Shown piece by piece: positions 43,908 to 53,077 of a stretch of 54,989 bases of DNA. Below the pieces are notes generated by a model. The model was not told where the DNA came from, ran no database searches, and was given only the letters and a program-made list of their open reading frames with translations. Every line of letters starts with the position of its first letter. The stretch's first letter is position 1. The translations under genes and the position numbers were made by a program. This stretch comes from an uncultured Alphaproteobacteria bacterium (lineage in GTDB: Bacteria > Pseudomonadota > Alphaproteobacteria > HIMB59 > GCA-002718135), in NCBI GenBank assembly GCA_902553005.1, contig CACDIK010000006.1, positions 1-54,989 of the forward strand, in the 5' to 3' direction.

Positions 43908-44693
43908 ATGAGTAAAAAAATTATAATTCTGTTTTTTCTATTTTTTAGTTTACTATCATATAAAGTAGTTGCCAGTGATGCAGATCAGGTAAATACTGAT
44001 TCTGACGACTTTGAAACAACCACAATAGAAGATGAAATATATGATCCTTTTGAACCATTAAATAGAGCTATATTTAGTTTTAATAATGTAGCCGATAGAA
44101 TTGTTTTAGAACCAATTGCAAAAGGATACAAGAAATTACCTTCTCCAGTACAAAGTGGAATAAATAATTTTTTAAGTAATTTAAGAGCTCCATTAGTTGT
44201 TGTTAATCAAATATTACAAGGTCAATCTGAAAACGCTGTTCAATCTTCAGGAAGATTTATTGTTAATAGTACCGTAGGTGTATTTGGTTTATTTGATATT
44301 GCTGAAAAGATTGGACTTGAAGAAAAAGAAGAAGATTATGGGCAAACACTTGCAACTTGGGGTGTTGGAGATGGTTTTTATATTGTACTTCCATTATTTG
44401 GGCCTTCAAATCTAAGAGACACATCAGGCATGGTATTAACAATGTTAACAGATCCAATTAATGCATATGCAGTAAGTGAAGGAGAAGCTTGGCTAGTGCC
44501 AATGAGAACTGCAGTTAATGCAGTTGATACAAGATCACAAATAATTGATGAAGTTAATGCATTAAGAGATAATTCAGTAGATTATTATGCAGCAGTAAGA
44601 AGTTCTTATTATCAAAACCGAAAGGCAGCAATAAACAATGTGGATGACTCAGAATTAACACCCCTACCTCTTATTAGCATTGAATTCGAATAA
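43908..44693 (+). CDS. mlaA: MlaA (VacJ)-family phospholipid transport protein, no lipobox
   Basis: 261 residues. YDPFEPLNRAIFSFNNVADRIVLEPIAKGY is the characteristic MlaA opening, and YGQTLATWGVGDGFYIVLPLFGPSNLRDTSG the central signature. MlaA sits in the outer membrane and passes surface phospholipids to MlaC. The signal peptide ends VVAS-DAD with no cysteine, and the whole protein has no Cys, so it cannot be a lipoprotein of the E. coli kind. The overlapping mlaC gene supports the assignment. Confidence 0.9.
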   Translation: MSKKIIILFFLFFSLLSYKVVASDADQVNTDSDDFETTTIEDEIYDPFEPLNRAIFSFNNVADRIVLEPIAKGYKKLPSPVQSGINNFLSNLRAPLVVVNQILQGQSENAVQSSGRFIVNSTVGVFGLFDIAEKIGLEEKEEDYGQTLATWGVGDGFYIVLPLFGPSNLRDTSGMVLTMLTDPINAYAVSEGEAWLVPMRTAVNAVDTRSQIIDEVNALRDNSVDYYAAVRSSYYQNRKAAINNVDDSELTPLPLISIEFE

Positions 44694-45295
44694 TGAAGTT
44701 TAAGTTAATTGTATTTTTTATTATAATCTTTATTTCAAAAAATTTATATTCTGGTGAAACTTCAGAATGGCTAAAAAGAGAAATAGATATTATTCTTGAA
44801 GCTTATAAAAATCAAAATCTCTCAAATGAAAACAGATTTCTTCTAATTGAAAAAACAATAAATAATAATTTTGCAGGTACAGGTATTGCTAAATTTGTTG
44901 CAGGAGAAGCTTGGAAAAAATCAGATAAAAATACAAAAAAGATCTATATCGATAATTTTAAAAGACATCTAGCTTTAAATATAGCTTCAATGATGCAAGG
45001 ATATTCAGACCAGACCTATGAATTAACAAAATCAAAATACGATCAAAAAAATCAAGTTACTCTAATTGATATGGAGATCTTTTCAGATACTGGTTCAGTT
45101 GTTGTTACATGGAGGGTAAAAGAATCAAAAGATAGATTTTTTGTTATTGATTTAATTGTTGCTGATATTTCACTAGTAGTAACAAAAAGATCAGAGTTTA
45201 ACTCAATGTTAAAAAAAGTTGATAATGATCTTACAAAATTTAATGAAGTGTTATTTGATCAAAATCAATTAAGTTATCAAAAAATTACTGAATAA
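44693..45295 (+). CDS. mlaC: MlaC-like periplasmic phospholipid carrier
   Basis: 200 residues with an N-terminal signal peptide (LIVFFIIIFISKNLYS). The family segments are VAGEAWKKSDKNTKKIYIDNFKRHLALNIASM and VTWRVKESKDRFFVIDLIVADISLVVTKRSEF. MlaC ferries phospholipids between MlaA and the inner-membrane MlaFEDB transporter, whose genes are not in the window. Its ATG overlaps the mlaA stop by one base. It ends in a convergent gap of 24 bp. Confidence 0.9.
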   Translation: MKFKLIVFFIIIFISKNLYSGETSEWLKREIDIILEAYKNQNLSNENRFLLIEKTINNNFAGTGIAKFVAGEAWKKSDKNTKKIYIDNFKRHLALNIASMMQGYSDQTYELTKSKYDQKNQVTLIDMEIFSDTGSVVVTWRVKESKDRFFVIDLIVADISLVVTKRSEFNSMLKKVDNDLTKFNEVLFDQNQLSYQKITE

Positions 45296-45319
45296 AATCA
45301 TATTAAATTTTATTTGTAA

Positions 45320-46444
45320 TTATGATTTTAGATTATTTATTTCTTCTTCTGTCAATATTTCAGGCTGATTGGGAGTAGTAGATAATTGATAAGATTTATT
45401 TTCTTCAGCAGATTTTATAATTCCATCCATTATCTCAAGAACATGAAGAGATAATTCAAGAGAACATCTTGCTTTACGATTATTGGTTATAGAATCAATC
45501 ATTTCTGAGAGACCTATTCCTCTATAATTTGCTTTTTTATTACCTTCTCCATCAGTTTTATTGGGAATGCCTAGCAACATACTATCATTATTTATAGTTT
45601 CCCAATCACTATCTTTTTTTGAAATTAATAAATCACCACTAAAAAAATTAGGATCAGGAATTATCATTGAGCCATCAAGTCCATAAAGTTCAATTGTTGA
45701 ATGGTTATTTTTCCAGACATCCCAGGTACAAAAAAACTGGATTTTAGCATTATTTATGAACTCTAAAGAACCCATCAGAGTTGTTGGTGTTTCAACCTTA
45801 ATTTTATCACCATATCTTGGCTGACTAGTTATTGTTCTCTCATTTGTAGCAGTTCCACTGATTGCATTTATTTGTTTAACTGGTCCAATTAAGTTAACTA
45901 ATTGAGTAATATAATAAACACCAAGATCAAAAACTGGTCCAGCACCAGGTTTAAAGAAAAAATCTGGGTTGGGGTGCCAATGTTCCATCCCATGAGACAT
46001 TATATTAAAAGTGCCAAGAACAATTTTACCTATCTTATTATCTTCAATTAATTTTCTAGCTTTTTGCCCTGCTGCTCCTAGAAATGTATCTGGAGCACAA
46101 CCAACATACAAACCTTTTTCATTTGCTAATTTTTGTATTTCTAGACCCTCTTGGAAATTCATTGCAAGTGGCTTTTCACTAAAACAATGTTTTCCATTAA
46201 GAAGCGATTTTGTTATTATTTCTTTATGAGCTGAAGGAATTGTTAAATTAATTATTAAATCAATTTCATTATTTTCTAAAATTTCCTCAACTGATAATGC
46301 TTTAACATTATATTTTGTTGCAGCATTTGATGCAGCTTCTTCATTAATATCAGCACAAGCAACTATTTTGAAATTATTGAATATTTTTTGAGATTCAAAA
46401 TAAGTCTCAGAAATATTACCACAGCCTACTATACCAATATTCAT
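45320..46444 (-). CDS. Gfo/Idh/MocA-family NAD(P)-dependent sugar dehydrogenase (A)
   Basis: 374 residues. An N-terminal Rossmann fold has IGIVGCGNISETYFES and the conserved SEKPLAMNFQEG (the Lys-Pro of the EKP motif). The C-terminal alpha/beta domain contains GPVFDLGVYYITQLVNLIGP, with the family Asp before the catalytic His position; here GVYYI replaces the usual GxHxxD. Members oxidise or reduce sugars, inositols or glycosides. It is the last gene of the minus-strand sugar block and overlaps the isomerase gene by one base. The substrate is unknown. Confidence 0.85.
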   Translation of the reverse strand: MNIGIVGCGNISETYFESQKIFNNFKIVACADINEEAASNAATKYNVKALSVEEILENNEIDLIINLTIPSAHKEIITKSLLNGKHCFSEKPLAMNFQEGLEIQKLANEKGLYVGCAPDTFLGAAGQKARKLIEDNKIGKIVLGTFNIMSHGMEHWHPNPDFFFKPGAGPVFDLGVYYITQLVNLIGPVKQINAISGTATNERTITSQPRYGDKIKVETPTTLMGSLEFINNAKIQFFCTWDVWKNNHSTIELYGLDGSMIIPDPNFFSGDLLISKKDSDWETINNDSMLLGIPNKTDGEGNKKANYRGIGLSEMIDSITNNRKARCSLELSLHVLEIMDGIIKSAEENKSYQLSTTPNQPEILTEEEINNLKS

Positions 46445-47217
46445 TATATATTTTCTAAATTTGCCAGTGATTTAATTGTGAATTCTTTATAGTCTTTAGG
46501 ATCATCATGCTCTAAAACAAATACTTCGCAAGGTGTTTTCTTGACTTCAGTAATTAGTGTTTGCCAATCAATAAATCCATCTCCAACTGCAGATTGTTCT
46601 TCATGTTCTAATAAATTTTTACTTTGATCGTAAAAATCTTTTAAGTGACATGCAATAATTTTATTTGAATATTTATTTATCCAAGGAATAGGGTCAGCAC
46701 CACCTGCGATGGTCCATCCTAAATCAATTTCAAATTTCAAGTTTTCATTATGATTAATTATACACTCTATAGGTAGCTTTCCACTTGGTAATGGTTTGAA
46801 TTCATAAGAATGATTGTGATAACCAAGAGTTAATCCAGCATCTTCAAAAATATTTACATAAGAAGATAATTTTTTTCCAAATTCCATCCATTCCTCCTCA
46901 TTCATATTAAATGTGTTTTTAAACTCAGCATCTTTTCTTGCTGGAGGAGCAGGTACGATGACATGTTTGATTTGCATTTTATTTGCCCGATTTATGATAT
47001 CACTTGGATTTGTTAGAGATTCATAACTAACATGAGCAGACTTCGATGTAATATTTGATTGATCCATAATTGATTTAAATTCGTCTATATTCATTGATTC
47101 TAAACCAAAAAGTTCAATATTAGTGATACCTGAATCTGATAAAAATTTTAGTATTGGTTCATAAGGTTGAAAGTGTCTTGTAGTATAGAGTTGCATTGAT
47201 ATTTCTTTTTTTTCCAT
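46444..47217 (-). CDS. Sugar phosphate isomerase/epimerase (xylose isomerase-like TIM barrel)
   Basis: 257 residues, AP endonuclease 2-type TIM barrel. Metal-binding residues are visible in LGYHNHSYEF, KFEIDLGWTIAGG, IACHLKDF and FVLEHDDP, spread along the barrel as expected. Family members isomerise or epimerise sugars and keto-sugars, and often sit beside Gfo/Idh/MocA dehydrogenases, as here. The substrate is unknown. It overlaps the downstream dehydrogenase by one base. Confidence 0.85.
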   Translation of the reverse strand: MEKKEISMQLYTTRHFQPYEPILKFLSDSGITNIELFGLESMNIDEFKSIMDQSNITSKSAHVSYESLTNPSDIINRANKMQIKHVIVPAPPARKDAEFKNTFNMNEEEWMEFGKKLSSYVNIFEDAGLTLGYHNHSYEFKPLPSGKLPIECIINHNENLKFEIDLGWTIAGGADPIPWINKYSNKIIACHLKDFYDQSKNLLEHEEQSAVGDGFIDWQTLITEVKKTPCEVFVLEHDDPKDYKEFTIKSLANLENI

Positions 47218-47232
47218 TTTAAATTTTCTCCA

Positions 47233-48192
47233 TTAATTTAAATTTAACCAGTTTATCTCTTCTTTATTTAATTCTATATCTAAACAAGGAAGAGTGGTAT
47301 CCAACTCACTAATTGATCTAGGGCCTATTAAAGCAAAAGATGGAAAAGATTGGCTTAAAGTCCAACTTGCTGCAATATTATTTGCAGAGCATCCTTTTTT
47401 TTCTGCTAATTCTCTAGCTCTTTTTTTTCTCTCCTTATTATCGTCGCTATCATAACAACTAATAGGTCCACTAGAATTTTCACCTGGTTTTCTCCAGGAT
47501 GACTCAGCCTTTGTAATTTTTCTTTCTATTTCATTGGTAATATTATCATCTAAAAAATAGCCTCTTGCTTGGCTTGACCATGACATATGGGATTTTTGAG
47601 TAGTATTTAAATAATCCAAAATTTCATTATCATTTGATGATAAACATCCATTCCAAAGTGGATTAATCATTTTAGCAAGAGCTAAATTATTATTTAATAT
47701 AGACATTTCTTGTTTATTATTTTTTTGTGCCCATTCATTTCCCTTTTTGAATCTTTCAATAGTCCAATTAGAACCTCCAAATATTTTAATTCTTCCCTTT
47801 TCTTTTTCTTCATTTAAAACATCAATAAACTCATCAACTGGATATTCATTATTATCTCGATGCATAATATAAATGTCCACATAATCTGTATTCATTCTTT
47901 CAAGAGATATAGTTAACTGTTTTGAGATAGCTTCAGGGTTACAGTCAGGTGTGTGAGCACCTTTACCCAAAATTAGAACATCATCTCTATTATTATTATT
48001 TGTTAGCCATTGTCCTAAAACTTTTTCATGGTTACCACCGCCATAAATAAAAGCTGTATCAAACATGTTTCCACCAACTTCAATCCAATGATCCCATAAC
48101 TTTGAAGCCTCACTGATGTCATCTTGATTATCACATCCCATTACAAGTTTAGATATGTCTTTGTCTATTCCTTCTATTCTATCGTACTTCAT
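47233..48192 (-). CDS. Aldo/keto reductase
   Basis: 319 residues. The catalytic tetrad of AKRs is visible: Asp and Tyr in FDTAFIYGGG, Lys in LILGKGAHTPD and His in DIYIMHRDN. The C-terminal part has the SIL, WSSQARGYF and IGPRSISEL segments of the NADP-binding sites. It probably interconverts a sugar aldehyde or keto group with an alcohol. It overlaps the downstream-oriented dehydrogenase B gene by 4 bp, so it belongs to the same unit. Confidence 0.9.
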   Translation of the reverse strand: MKYDRIEGIDKDISKLVMGCDNQDDISEASKLWDHWIEVGGNMFDTAFIYGGGNHEKVLGQWLTNNNNRDDVLILGKGAHTPDCNPEAISKQLTISLERMNTDYVDIYIMHRDNNEYPVDEFIDVLNEEKEKGRIKIFGGSNWTIERFKKGNEWAQKNNKQEMSILNNNLALAKMINPLWNGCLSSNDNEILDYLNTTQKSHMSWSSQARGYFLDDNITNEIERKITKAESSWRKPGENSSGPISCYDSDDNKERKKRARELAEKKGCSANNIAASWTLSQSFPSFALIGPRSISELDTTLPCLDIELNKEEINWLNLN

Positions 48193-49232
48193 ATTTCATC
48201 CTGTGGTAGTTTATAATTTACTTTCTCTCTCCAAGTATCAAGAGCTTTAAGATTTCCTAATGTATCTTCCCAGGTCATTGCTGGATGAGGAGGTTCAGTT
48301 TTTTCTTTTGCAATACATTGACTAGCAAGTTCTCCTTCAAAGAAAAAAAGATGCTCAGGTCCTTTGACATCAACTATTTCTTCATTTACATTTTTATTTA
48401 TAATAATTTTTGAATGGTATGGACCGCCATCTCTACCAGGCATCCAAGGGTCTGGTAATTCAATTTTACCCTTTGAACAAATAATAACAGCATTATTTTT
48501 CATTGTTTCTCTAATGGCCGTAGATACTTTAGCTTTTATACCATTTTTAAATTCTAAATTTGCATGAGCAATTTCATCAACACCTGTTTCTCCTATTTTT
48601 GCTTCAGCATCTAAAAATTTTGGTTCTGAAAATTTATCTCCTGTTGCTACTCCTGCTATTAGTCTAGAAAAAGAAATTGGATATAGCCCAACATCAAGTA
48701 TACCACCGCCTGCTAAATTTTTATTAAATAACCTGTGATCAGGTATAATCTTACCCATATCAAAACCAAAAGAGGTTTCAATAGATATTACATCTCCTAT
48801 TATTTTGTTTTTAATTATCTCAACTAGTTTTGGGATTTGTGGATGGCAACGATACATAAAGCCCTCCATATAAAAAACACCAGCTTCTCTTACCGCATCA
48901 ATAATTTTCTTTCCTTCATTAAAATTTAAAGCTCCAGGTTTCTCACAAAGAATGTGTTTGCCTTTACCAGCTGCTTTTATCGTCCATTCAGCATGTAAGG
49001 TATGAGGTGTAGAAATATAAATTGCATCTATGTGCTCTGAATTTATTATATCTTCATAAGAATCAAATCTAAAATCAGGATGAATATCATATTTGTCCCC
49101 AAAATTTTTCCTGCGATCTTCACTTTTACTCGCTATGCTAACTAATTGTCCAGAATAGGAACCTTTCAATCCATCGGCAAAATTGTTTGCAATATTTCCA
49201 GGGCCAATGATACCCCATTTAATTTTTTCCAT
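48189..49232 (-). CDS. Gfo/Idh/MocA-family NAD(P)-dependent sugar dehydrogenase (B)
   Basis: 347 residues. IKWGIIGPGNIANNFADGL is the Rossmann start, STPHTLHAEWTIKAAGKGKHILCEKP the EKP region, and GGGILDVGLYPISFSRLIAG the C-terminal domain motif with conserved Asp. The sequence resembles members annotated as dihydrodiol or glucose-fructose type dehydrogenases. It differs clearly from dehydrogenase A, so the two probably act on different substrates or steps. It starts 1 bp after the PhyH-like gene ends. Confidence 0.87.
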   Translation of the reverse strand: MEKIKWGIIGPGNIANNFADGLKGSYSGQLVSIASKSEDRRKNFGDKYDIHPDFRFDSYEDIINSEHIDAIYISTPHTLHAEWTIKAAGKGKHILCEKPGALNFNEGKKIIDAVREAGVFYMEGFMYRCHPQIPKLVEIIKNKIIGDVISIETSFGFDMGKIIPDHRLFNKNLAGGGILDVGLYPISFSRLIAGVATGDKFSEPKFLDAEAKIGETGVDEIAHANLEFKNGIKAKVSTAIRETMKNNAVIICSKGKIELPDPWMPGRDGGPYHSKIIINKNVNEEIVDVKGPEHLFFFEGELASQCIAKEKTEPPHPAMTWEDTLGNLKALDTWREKVNYKLPQDEI

Positions 49233-49233
49233 T

Positions 49234-50067
49234 TTATTTGTTATTAGGTGTTAACACATTTTGATGAGGCATAACTATTTTTTTTTGAAATTTTGATAGT
49301 CTTGATAAAAGGTCTTTAGATGGTCTGTATGGATGCCTAAAGAAACCCCAAGAAGGTCCATATCTATAAACAACTATTCTTCTTTCACCTTTATTTGTTC
49401 TTTTTGCTGATCCATGACAGAGTGAGTCAACAAATAAAAGAGCATCTCCAGCTTTCATATAAACTTCTTTAGCTCCTGTCATTCCTTCTGCTGAAGATAC
49501 TTTGCCTCCTTTTAACATTTTATTATCTTTAAATTCTGGATGTACAATATTTGATTTATGTGAAGATGGAATTATGACAGTTCCACCATCACCTGGACCA
49601 ATATTTGTTAGTGCAAGAAGAATATTGACTTGTGAACAATGAAATTTTCCATTTTGATACCTATAATGATTTCTTTGCAAACCCTCAGGATTGCCGGAAT
49701 GAATACCAATAGCTTCACCAGGTCCACGAATATTGGCAAAGTTTTCATCAATAAAAAGGGGTCCATGAAGATGATCAAAAGTACCCTTTCCTCCAACAAA
49801 ATGTAACATATGATTTATCCATGATGGATGATCAATTAATTTTTCAAATGGTTTTCCAGCTTCATATATTTGCTGAAGATTTAAACCCTCTTTTCCACCA
49901 TAATTATGACCATGAACATGGCCTGCCCATTCATCGTTTTTAATATTTTTTAACTTATCAAGAATATTATTAAGATCTTTTAGTTCTTTTTTATTTAATG
50001 CATTATTTATAATAAGGTATCCATTTAAATCAAAAAGATATTCATCAAGTTTTGAAATTTTTTTCAT
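49234..50067 (-). CDS. Phytanoyl-CoA dioxygenase (PhyH)-like protein
   Basis: 277 residues. The fold signatures are the N-terminal GYLIINNALNKKELKDLNNIL, the central FHCSQVNILLALTNIGPGDGGTVIIPSSH and the C-terminal AGDALLFVDSLCHGSAKRTNKGERRIVVYRYGP, which carries the distal His and the 2-oxoglutarate-binding Arg. The expected proximal HxD is not evident: the candidate reads IGIHSGNPEG, with Gly in place of Asp. The protein may use other ligands or be altered. It probably oxidises a small metabolite linked to the sugar block; the substrate is unknown. Confidence 0.8.
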   Translation of the reverse strand: MKKISKLDEYLFDLNGYLIINNALNKKELKDLNNILDKLKNIKNDEWAGHVHGHNYGGKEGLNLQQIYEAGKPFEKLIDHPSWINHMLHFVGGKGTFDHLHGPLFIDENFANIRGPGEAIGIHSGNPEGLQRNHYRYQNGKFHCSQVNILLALTNIGPGDGGTVIIPSSHKSNIVHPEFKDNKMLKGGKVSSAEGMTGAKEVYMKAGDALLFVDSLCHGSAKRTNKGERRIVVYRYGPSWGFFRHPYRPSKDLLSRLSKFQKKIVMPHQNVLTPNNK

Positions 50068-50112
50068 TAAAATATTGTGAAATAAAAAATTTATTTTTTC
50101 AATAAAAAAATT

Positions 50113-51177
50113 TTAATTTATGACTGCTGTAAACTCTCCAGATTTATATTTTGAAGCCATTGCGCCAAGAGAAATTGCATTAATAGAAGAAGCATTTCCT
50201 GCAGTTCCAAATTCTTGCAATCTACTTTTAACAACTTCTTTCATAGCATCCTTAGAAAGTAATAGATATTTACGAGGATCAAATTGTGAAGGATTCTCAT
50301 GAAAGTATTTTCTGACTGCAGCAGTAGCAGCTAATCTTAAATCAGTATCAACGTTAACTTTTCTTACACCATGTTTTATACCCTCTTGAATTTCAGAAAC
50401 TGGTACACCATATGTCTCTTTAATTTTTCCACCATATTCATTAATTGTTTTTATTAAATCTTGTGGAACTGAAGATGAGCCATGCATAACTAAATGTGTG
50501 TTTGGAAGTCTTGAGTGTATTTCTTTTATTCTATCTATTGCTAAAATATCTCCAGTTGGTGGTCTGGAAAATTTATAAGCACCGTGGCTTGTACCAATAG
50601 CAATAGCTAATGCATCAACATTTGTAGCTTTAACGAAATCTGAAGCTTCATCAGGGTCAGTTAATAGTTGATCATGATCAAGTTTACCTTCAGCGCCAAC
50701 TCCATCTTCTTTTTCACCTGTTCCAGTTTCTAAAGAGCCTAAACAGCCTATTTCCCCTTCGACTGAAACTCCTAATGCATGAGCCATATCAGTTGTTTCT
50801 TTTGTAACTCTTACATTATATTCAAAATCTGAAGGTGTTTTTTGGTCATCTAATAGTGAACCATCCATCATCACAGATGTAAAACCAAGTTCTATACAAT
50901 TTTTACAGTCTTTTGGAGAACCACCATGATCTTGGTGCAAAACAGTTGGAATTTCTGAAAATTCATCCATTGCTGCTTCTACCAGTTTTTTCACAAAGAT
51001 TGGTCCAGCATATTTGCGTGCAGCACCTGAAGCTTGAAGTATTACAGGACTATTCATTTCTTTAGCACCTTCCATTATCGCTCTAATTGCTTCTAAATTA
51101 TTAACATTGAATGCAGGTACTCCATAATTATTTTCAGCTGCATGATCTAAAAGTTGTCTAAGTGAAATTAAAGACAT
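50113..51177 (-). CDS. fba: Fructose-bisphosphate aldolase, class II (CbbA/FbaA type)
   Basis: 354 residues. The N-terminal [21 protein letters not shown] is typical. Zinc ligands lie in VLHQDHGG and HGSSSVPQD, and [14 protein letters not shown] is the phosphate-binding segment near the active site. [13 protein letters not shown] holds the catalytic region. It cleaves fructose 1,6-bisphosphate to triose phosphates; related aldolases act on tagatose or other ketose bisphosphates. Its place between transporter and dehydrogenases suggests service to the imported sugar. Confidence 0.92.
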   Translation of the reverse strand: MSLISLRQLLDHAAENNYGVPAFNVNNLEAIRAIMEGAKEMNSPVILQASGAARKYAGPIFVKKLVEAAMDEFSEIPTVLHQDHGGSPKDCKNCIELGFTSVMMDGSLLDDQKTPSDFEYNVRVTKETTDMAHALGVSVEGEIGCLGSLETGTGEKEDGVGAEGKLDHDQLLTDPDEASDFVKATNVDALAIAIGTSHGAYKFSRPPTGDILAIDRIKEIHSRLPNTHLVMHGSSSVPQDLIKTINEYGGKIKETYGVPVSEIQEGIKHGVRKVNVDTDLRLAATAAVRKYFHENPSQFDPRKYLLLSKDAMKEVVKSRLQEFGTAGNASSINAISLGAMASKYKSGEFTAVIN

Positions 51178-51215
51178 TGAAATCTTTTATATTTTAAGAA
51201 TTTAATTGCAACTAA

Positions 51216-52067
51216 TTATCCTTTAACTGCACCAAAAGTTAGACCCATTATAAAATGTCTTTGCATTGCAAAAAACATTATTACTGGAGGTAAGGCTGCT
51301 AAAACTGAACCTGCCGCAATTAAATTGTATGTAGCAACCCATTGTCCTCTAAGCATATCTAATCCAATAGTGATAGGCTTAACATTATCTCCTTGTGTTA
51401 ATATTAATGCCCAAAAATAATCATTCCAAATAAAAGTAAATTCTAGAACTCCAAGAGCCGCTAAAGAAGGAGTTAGTAAAGGTAAAATTATTTTTCTATA
51501 AATTAGCCACTCTGATGCTCCATCAGCTCTAGCAGCTTCTATTAATTCAAATGGTAACTCTTTAATAAAATTTCTTAAGAAGAATGTACAAAATCCAGTC
51601 TGAAAAGCAATATGAAAAATAATTAACCCAAAGTGAGAATTGTAAATGCCTAAATCTATAGTAAGCATTCTGACAGGTATCATTAAAATTTGAAATGGAA
51701 CAAAATTACCAGCTATAAACATGCAAAAAAGAAGAAGATTTAATTTAAATTTATGAACTGCTAGTGAATATCCTGCCATAGAACTAAGAAAAAGGGTACC
51801 GAAAACTGTTGGTAAGGTTATTATGACACTATTCAAAAAAAATCTCGACATTTTACCACTTTCAAAAATAGCAGTATAATTTGAAATTATTGCAGTTTCT
51901 TCTGGCCAACTCCAATAATCTCCAACCAAAATATCTTCAAATGTTCTTATTGAAGTTAACATCACAGCTATTAATGGAAGCAGCCAGATGAAAAGTGTAA
52001 CTCCTAATAAAATTCTATAAACTATATTTGTTGTTAATGAGTAGTTTTGAATAGGTGTTGGAAACAT
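51216..52067 (-). CDS. Sugar ABC transporter permease (MalG type)
   Basis: 283 residues with six hydrophobic segments. The coupling motif EAARADGASEWLIYRKIILPLLTPSLAALG (EAA loop) near the middle contacts the ATPase. It is the second permease of a CUT1-type (oligosaccharide or glycoside) importer. It overlaps the first permease by one base. No ATPase gene is found in the window. Confidence 0.93.
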   Translation of the reverse strand: MFPTPIQNYSLTTNIVYRILLGVTLFIWLLPLIAVMLTSIRTFEDILVGDYWSWPEETAIISNYTAIFESGKMSRFFLNSVIITLPTVFGTLFLSSMAGYSLAVHKFKLNLLLFCMFIAGNFVPFQILMIPVRMLTIDLGIYNSHFGLIIFHIAFQTGFCTFFLRNFIKELPFELIEAARADGASEWLIYRKIILPLLTPSLAALGVLEFTFIWNDYFWALILTQGDNVKPITIGLDMLRGQWVATYNLIAAGSVLAALPPVIMFFAMQRHFIMGLTFGAVKG

Positions 52068-52984
52068 TATTTTTCACCTTTTTCTTGTTTAAACAATCTA
52101 TATAAAAACCAAGCTATATAAATACTCATTAATAAAAAAAGTATTACTGCTATTGCAGCACCATATCCCATACGAAAATTAAATAATGCTTCTTCATACA
52201 TTTTGTATGCTAAAACTTTAGTACTACCCCAAGGACCTCCAAGCGTCATTACAGCAATTAAATCAAAACTTCTTAAAGCTCCAACAATGGTAACAACAAC
52301 AGCAATTAAAGTTGCTGGCCTTAATTGAGGTATAATTATGTGCCATAACATTGTTAAGCCTGAAGCTCCGTCTATTCTTCCTGCTTCTACCATCTCCTTA
52401 CTTACAGATGTCAAACCGGTTATGTATAATATCATTGTATATGCTATTCCTGGGAAAAATGAAGCAGCAATTATTCCGTAAGTTGCTAAAACTTCATCTG
52501 AAAGAACAGGTATAGGATCTAATCCAAAAATATTTAGTAGATAAGCCAACGAACCATATTTAGGATTATAAAACCACGAAAATATTACACCTATAACAAC
52601 AGCATTAATTACAAAGGGGAAATAAAAAAAAGATTTAATGTACCTCATCCCAAAAATATTTTGATTTAAGAATAGGGCCAACAATAATCCTAATGGAATT
52701 GCAAGTAAGCTAAATACAAACCACTTAAGATTGTTTAATAAAGAAACATAAAATTCATCATCGTAAGTAAATAAATCAATATAATTTTTAAGACCAACCC
52801 ATTTAAAGTTTTTATAAGTACCGTCTTCATTAAGTGCATATCTTGCAACTCCAGACCAATCATGAAAACTTACCCAAATTGAGTCAATAATTGGATATAT
52901 AACAAAAAGCAAAAAAAGACTTACCGCTGGTGTTAAAAATATAAAAGGTGCTAATTTTAACTGATTTCTTTCCCAAAAACTCAT
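52067..52984 (-). CDS. Sugar ABC transporter permease (MalF type)
   Basis: 305 residues. FIFLTPAVSLFLLFVIYPIIDSIWVSFHDW is the usual first membrane segment of the MalF-like permeases. The EAA loop is EAGRIDGASGLTMLWHIIIPQLRPATL. It pairs with the second permease and the binding protein 93 bp upstream. The gap before it contains a stable hairpin, so its expression is probably lower than that of the binding protein. Confidence 0.93.
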   Translation of the reverse strand: MSFWERNQLKLAPFIFLTPAVSLFLLFVIYPIIDSIWVSFHDWSGVARYALNEDGTYKNFKWVGLKNYIDLFTYDDEFYVSLLNNLKWFVFSLLAIPLGLLLALFLNQNIFGMRYIKSFFYFPFVINAVVIGVIFSWFYNPKYGSLAYLLNIFGLDPIPVLSDEVLATYGIIAASFFPGIAYTMILYITGLTSVSKEMVEAGRIDGASGLTMLWHIIIPQLRPATLIAVVVTIVGALRSFDLIAVMTLGGPWGSTKVLAYKMYEEALFNFRMGYGAAIAVILFLLMSIYIAWFLYRLFKQEKGEK

Positions 52985-53041
52985 AATTATTATGTTTATT
53001 AAAAATTTAAATAATCAATTCTAAATATTGATATTAATTCA

Positions 53042-53067
53042 GAGAGGCGAAATTGAATTCGCCTCTC
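53042..53067 (-). terminator. Hairpin between binding-protein and permease genes
   Basis: GAGAGGCGAA (53042-53051) and TTCGCCTCTC (53058-53067) form a perfect 10-bp stem with a 6-nt loop, starting 11 bp after the binding-protein stop codon. No T-run follows on the minus strand, so it is more likely a 3' stabiliser or partial attenuator than a full terminator. This gives excess binding protein over permease, a familiar arrangement in ABC importers. Confidence 0.75.
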
Positions 53068-53077
53068 CATTTTATTT

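Noticed and set aside
45293-45330. Inverted repeat TAAAATCATA/TATGATTTTA between mlaC and dehydrogenase A
   Set aside because: It sits in a convergent gap and could be a terminator, but the stem is nearly all A-T with an 18-nt loop and is weak; such palindromes are common by chance here.
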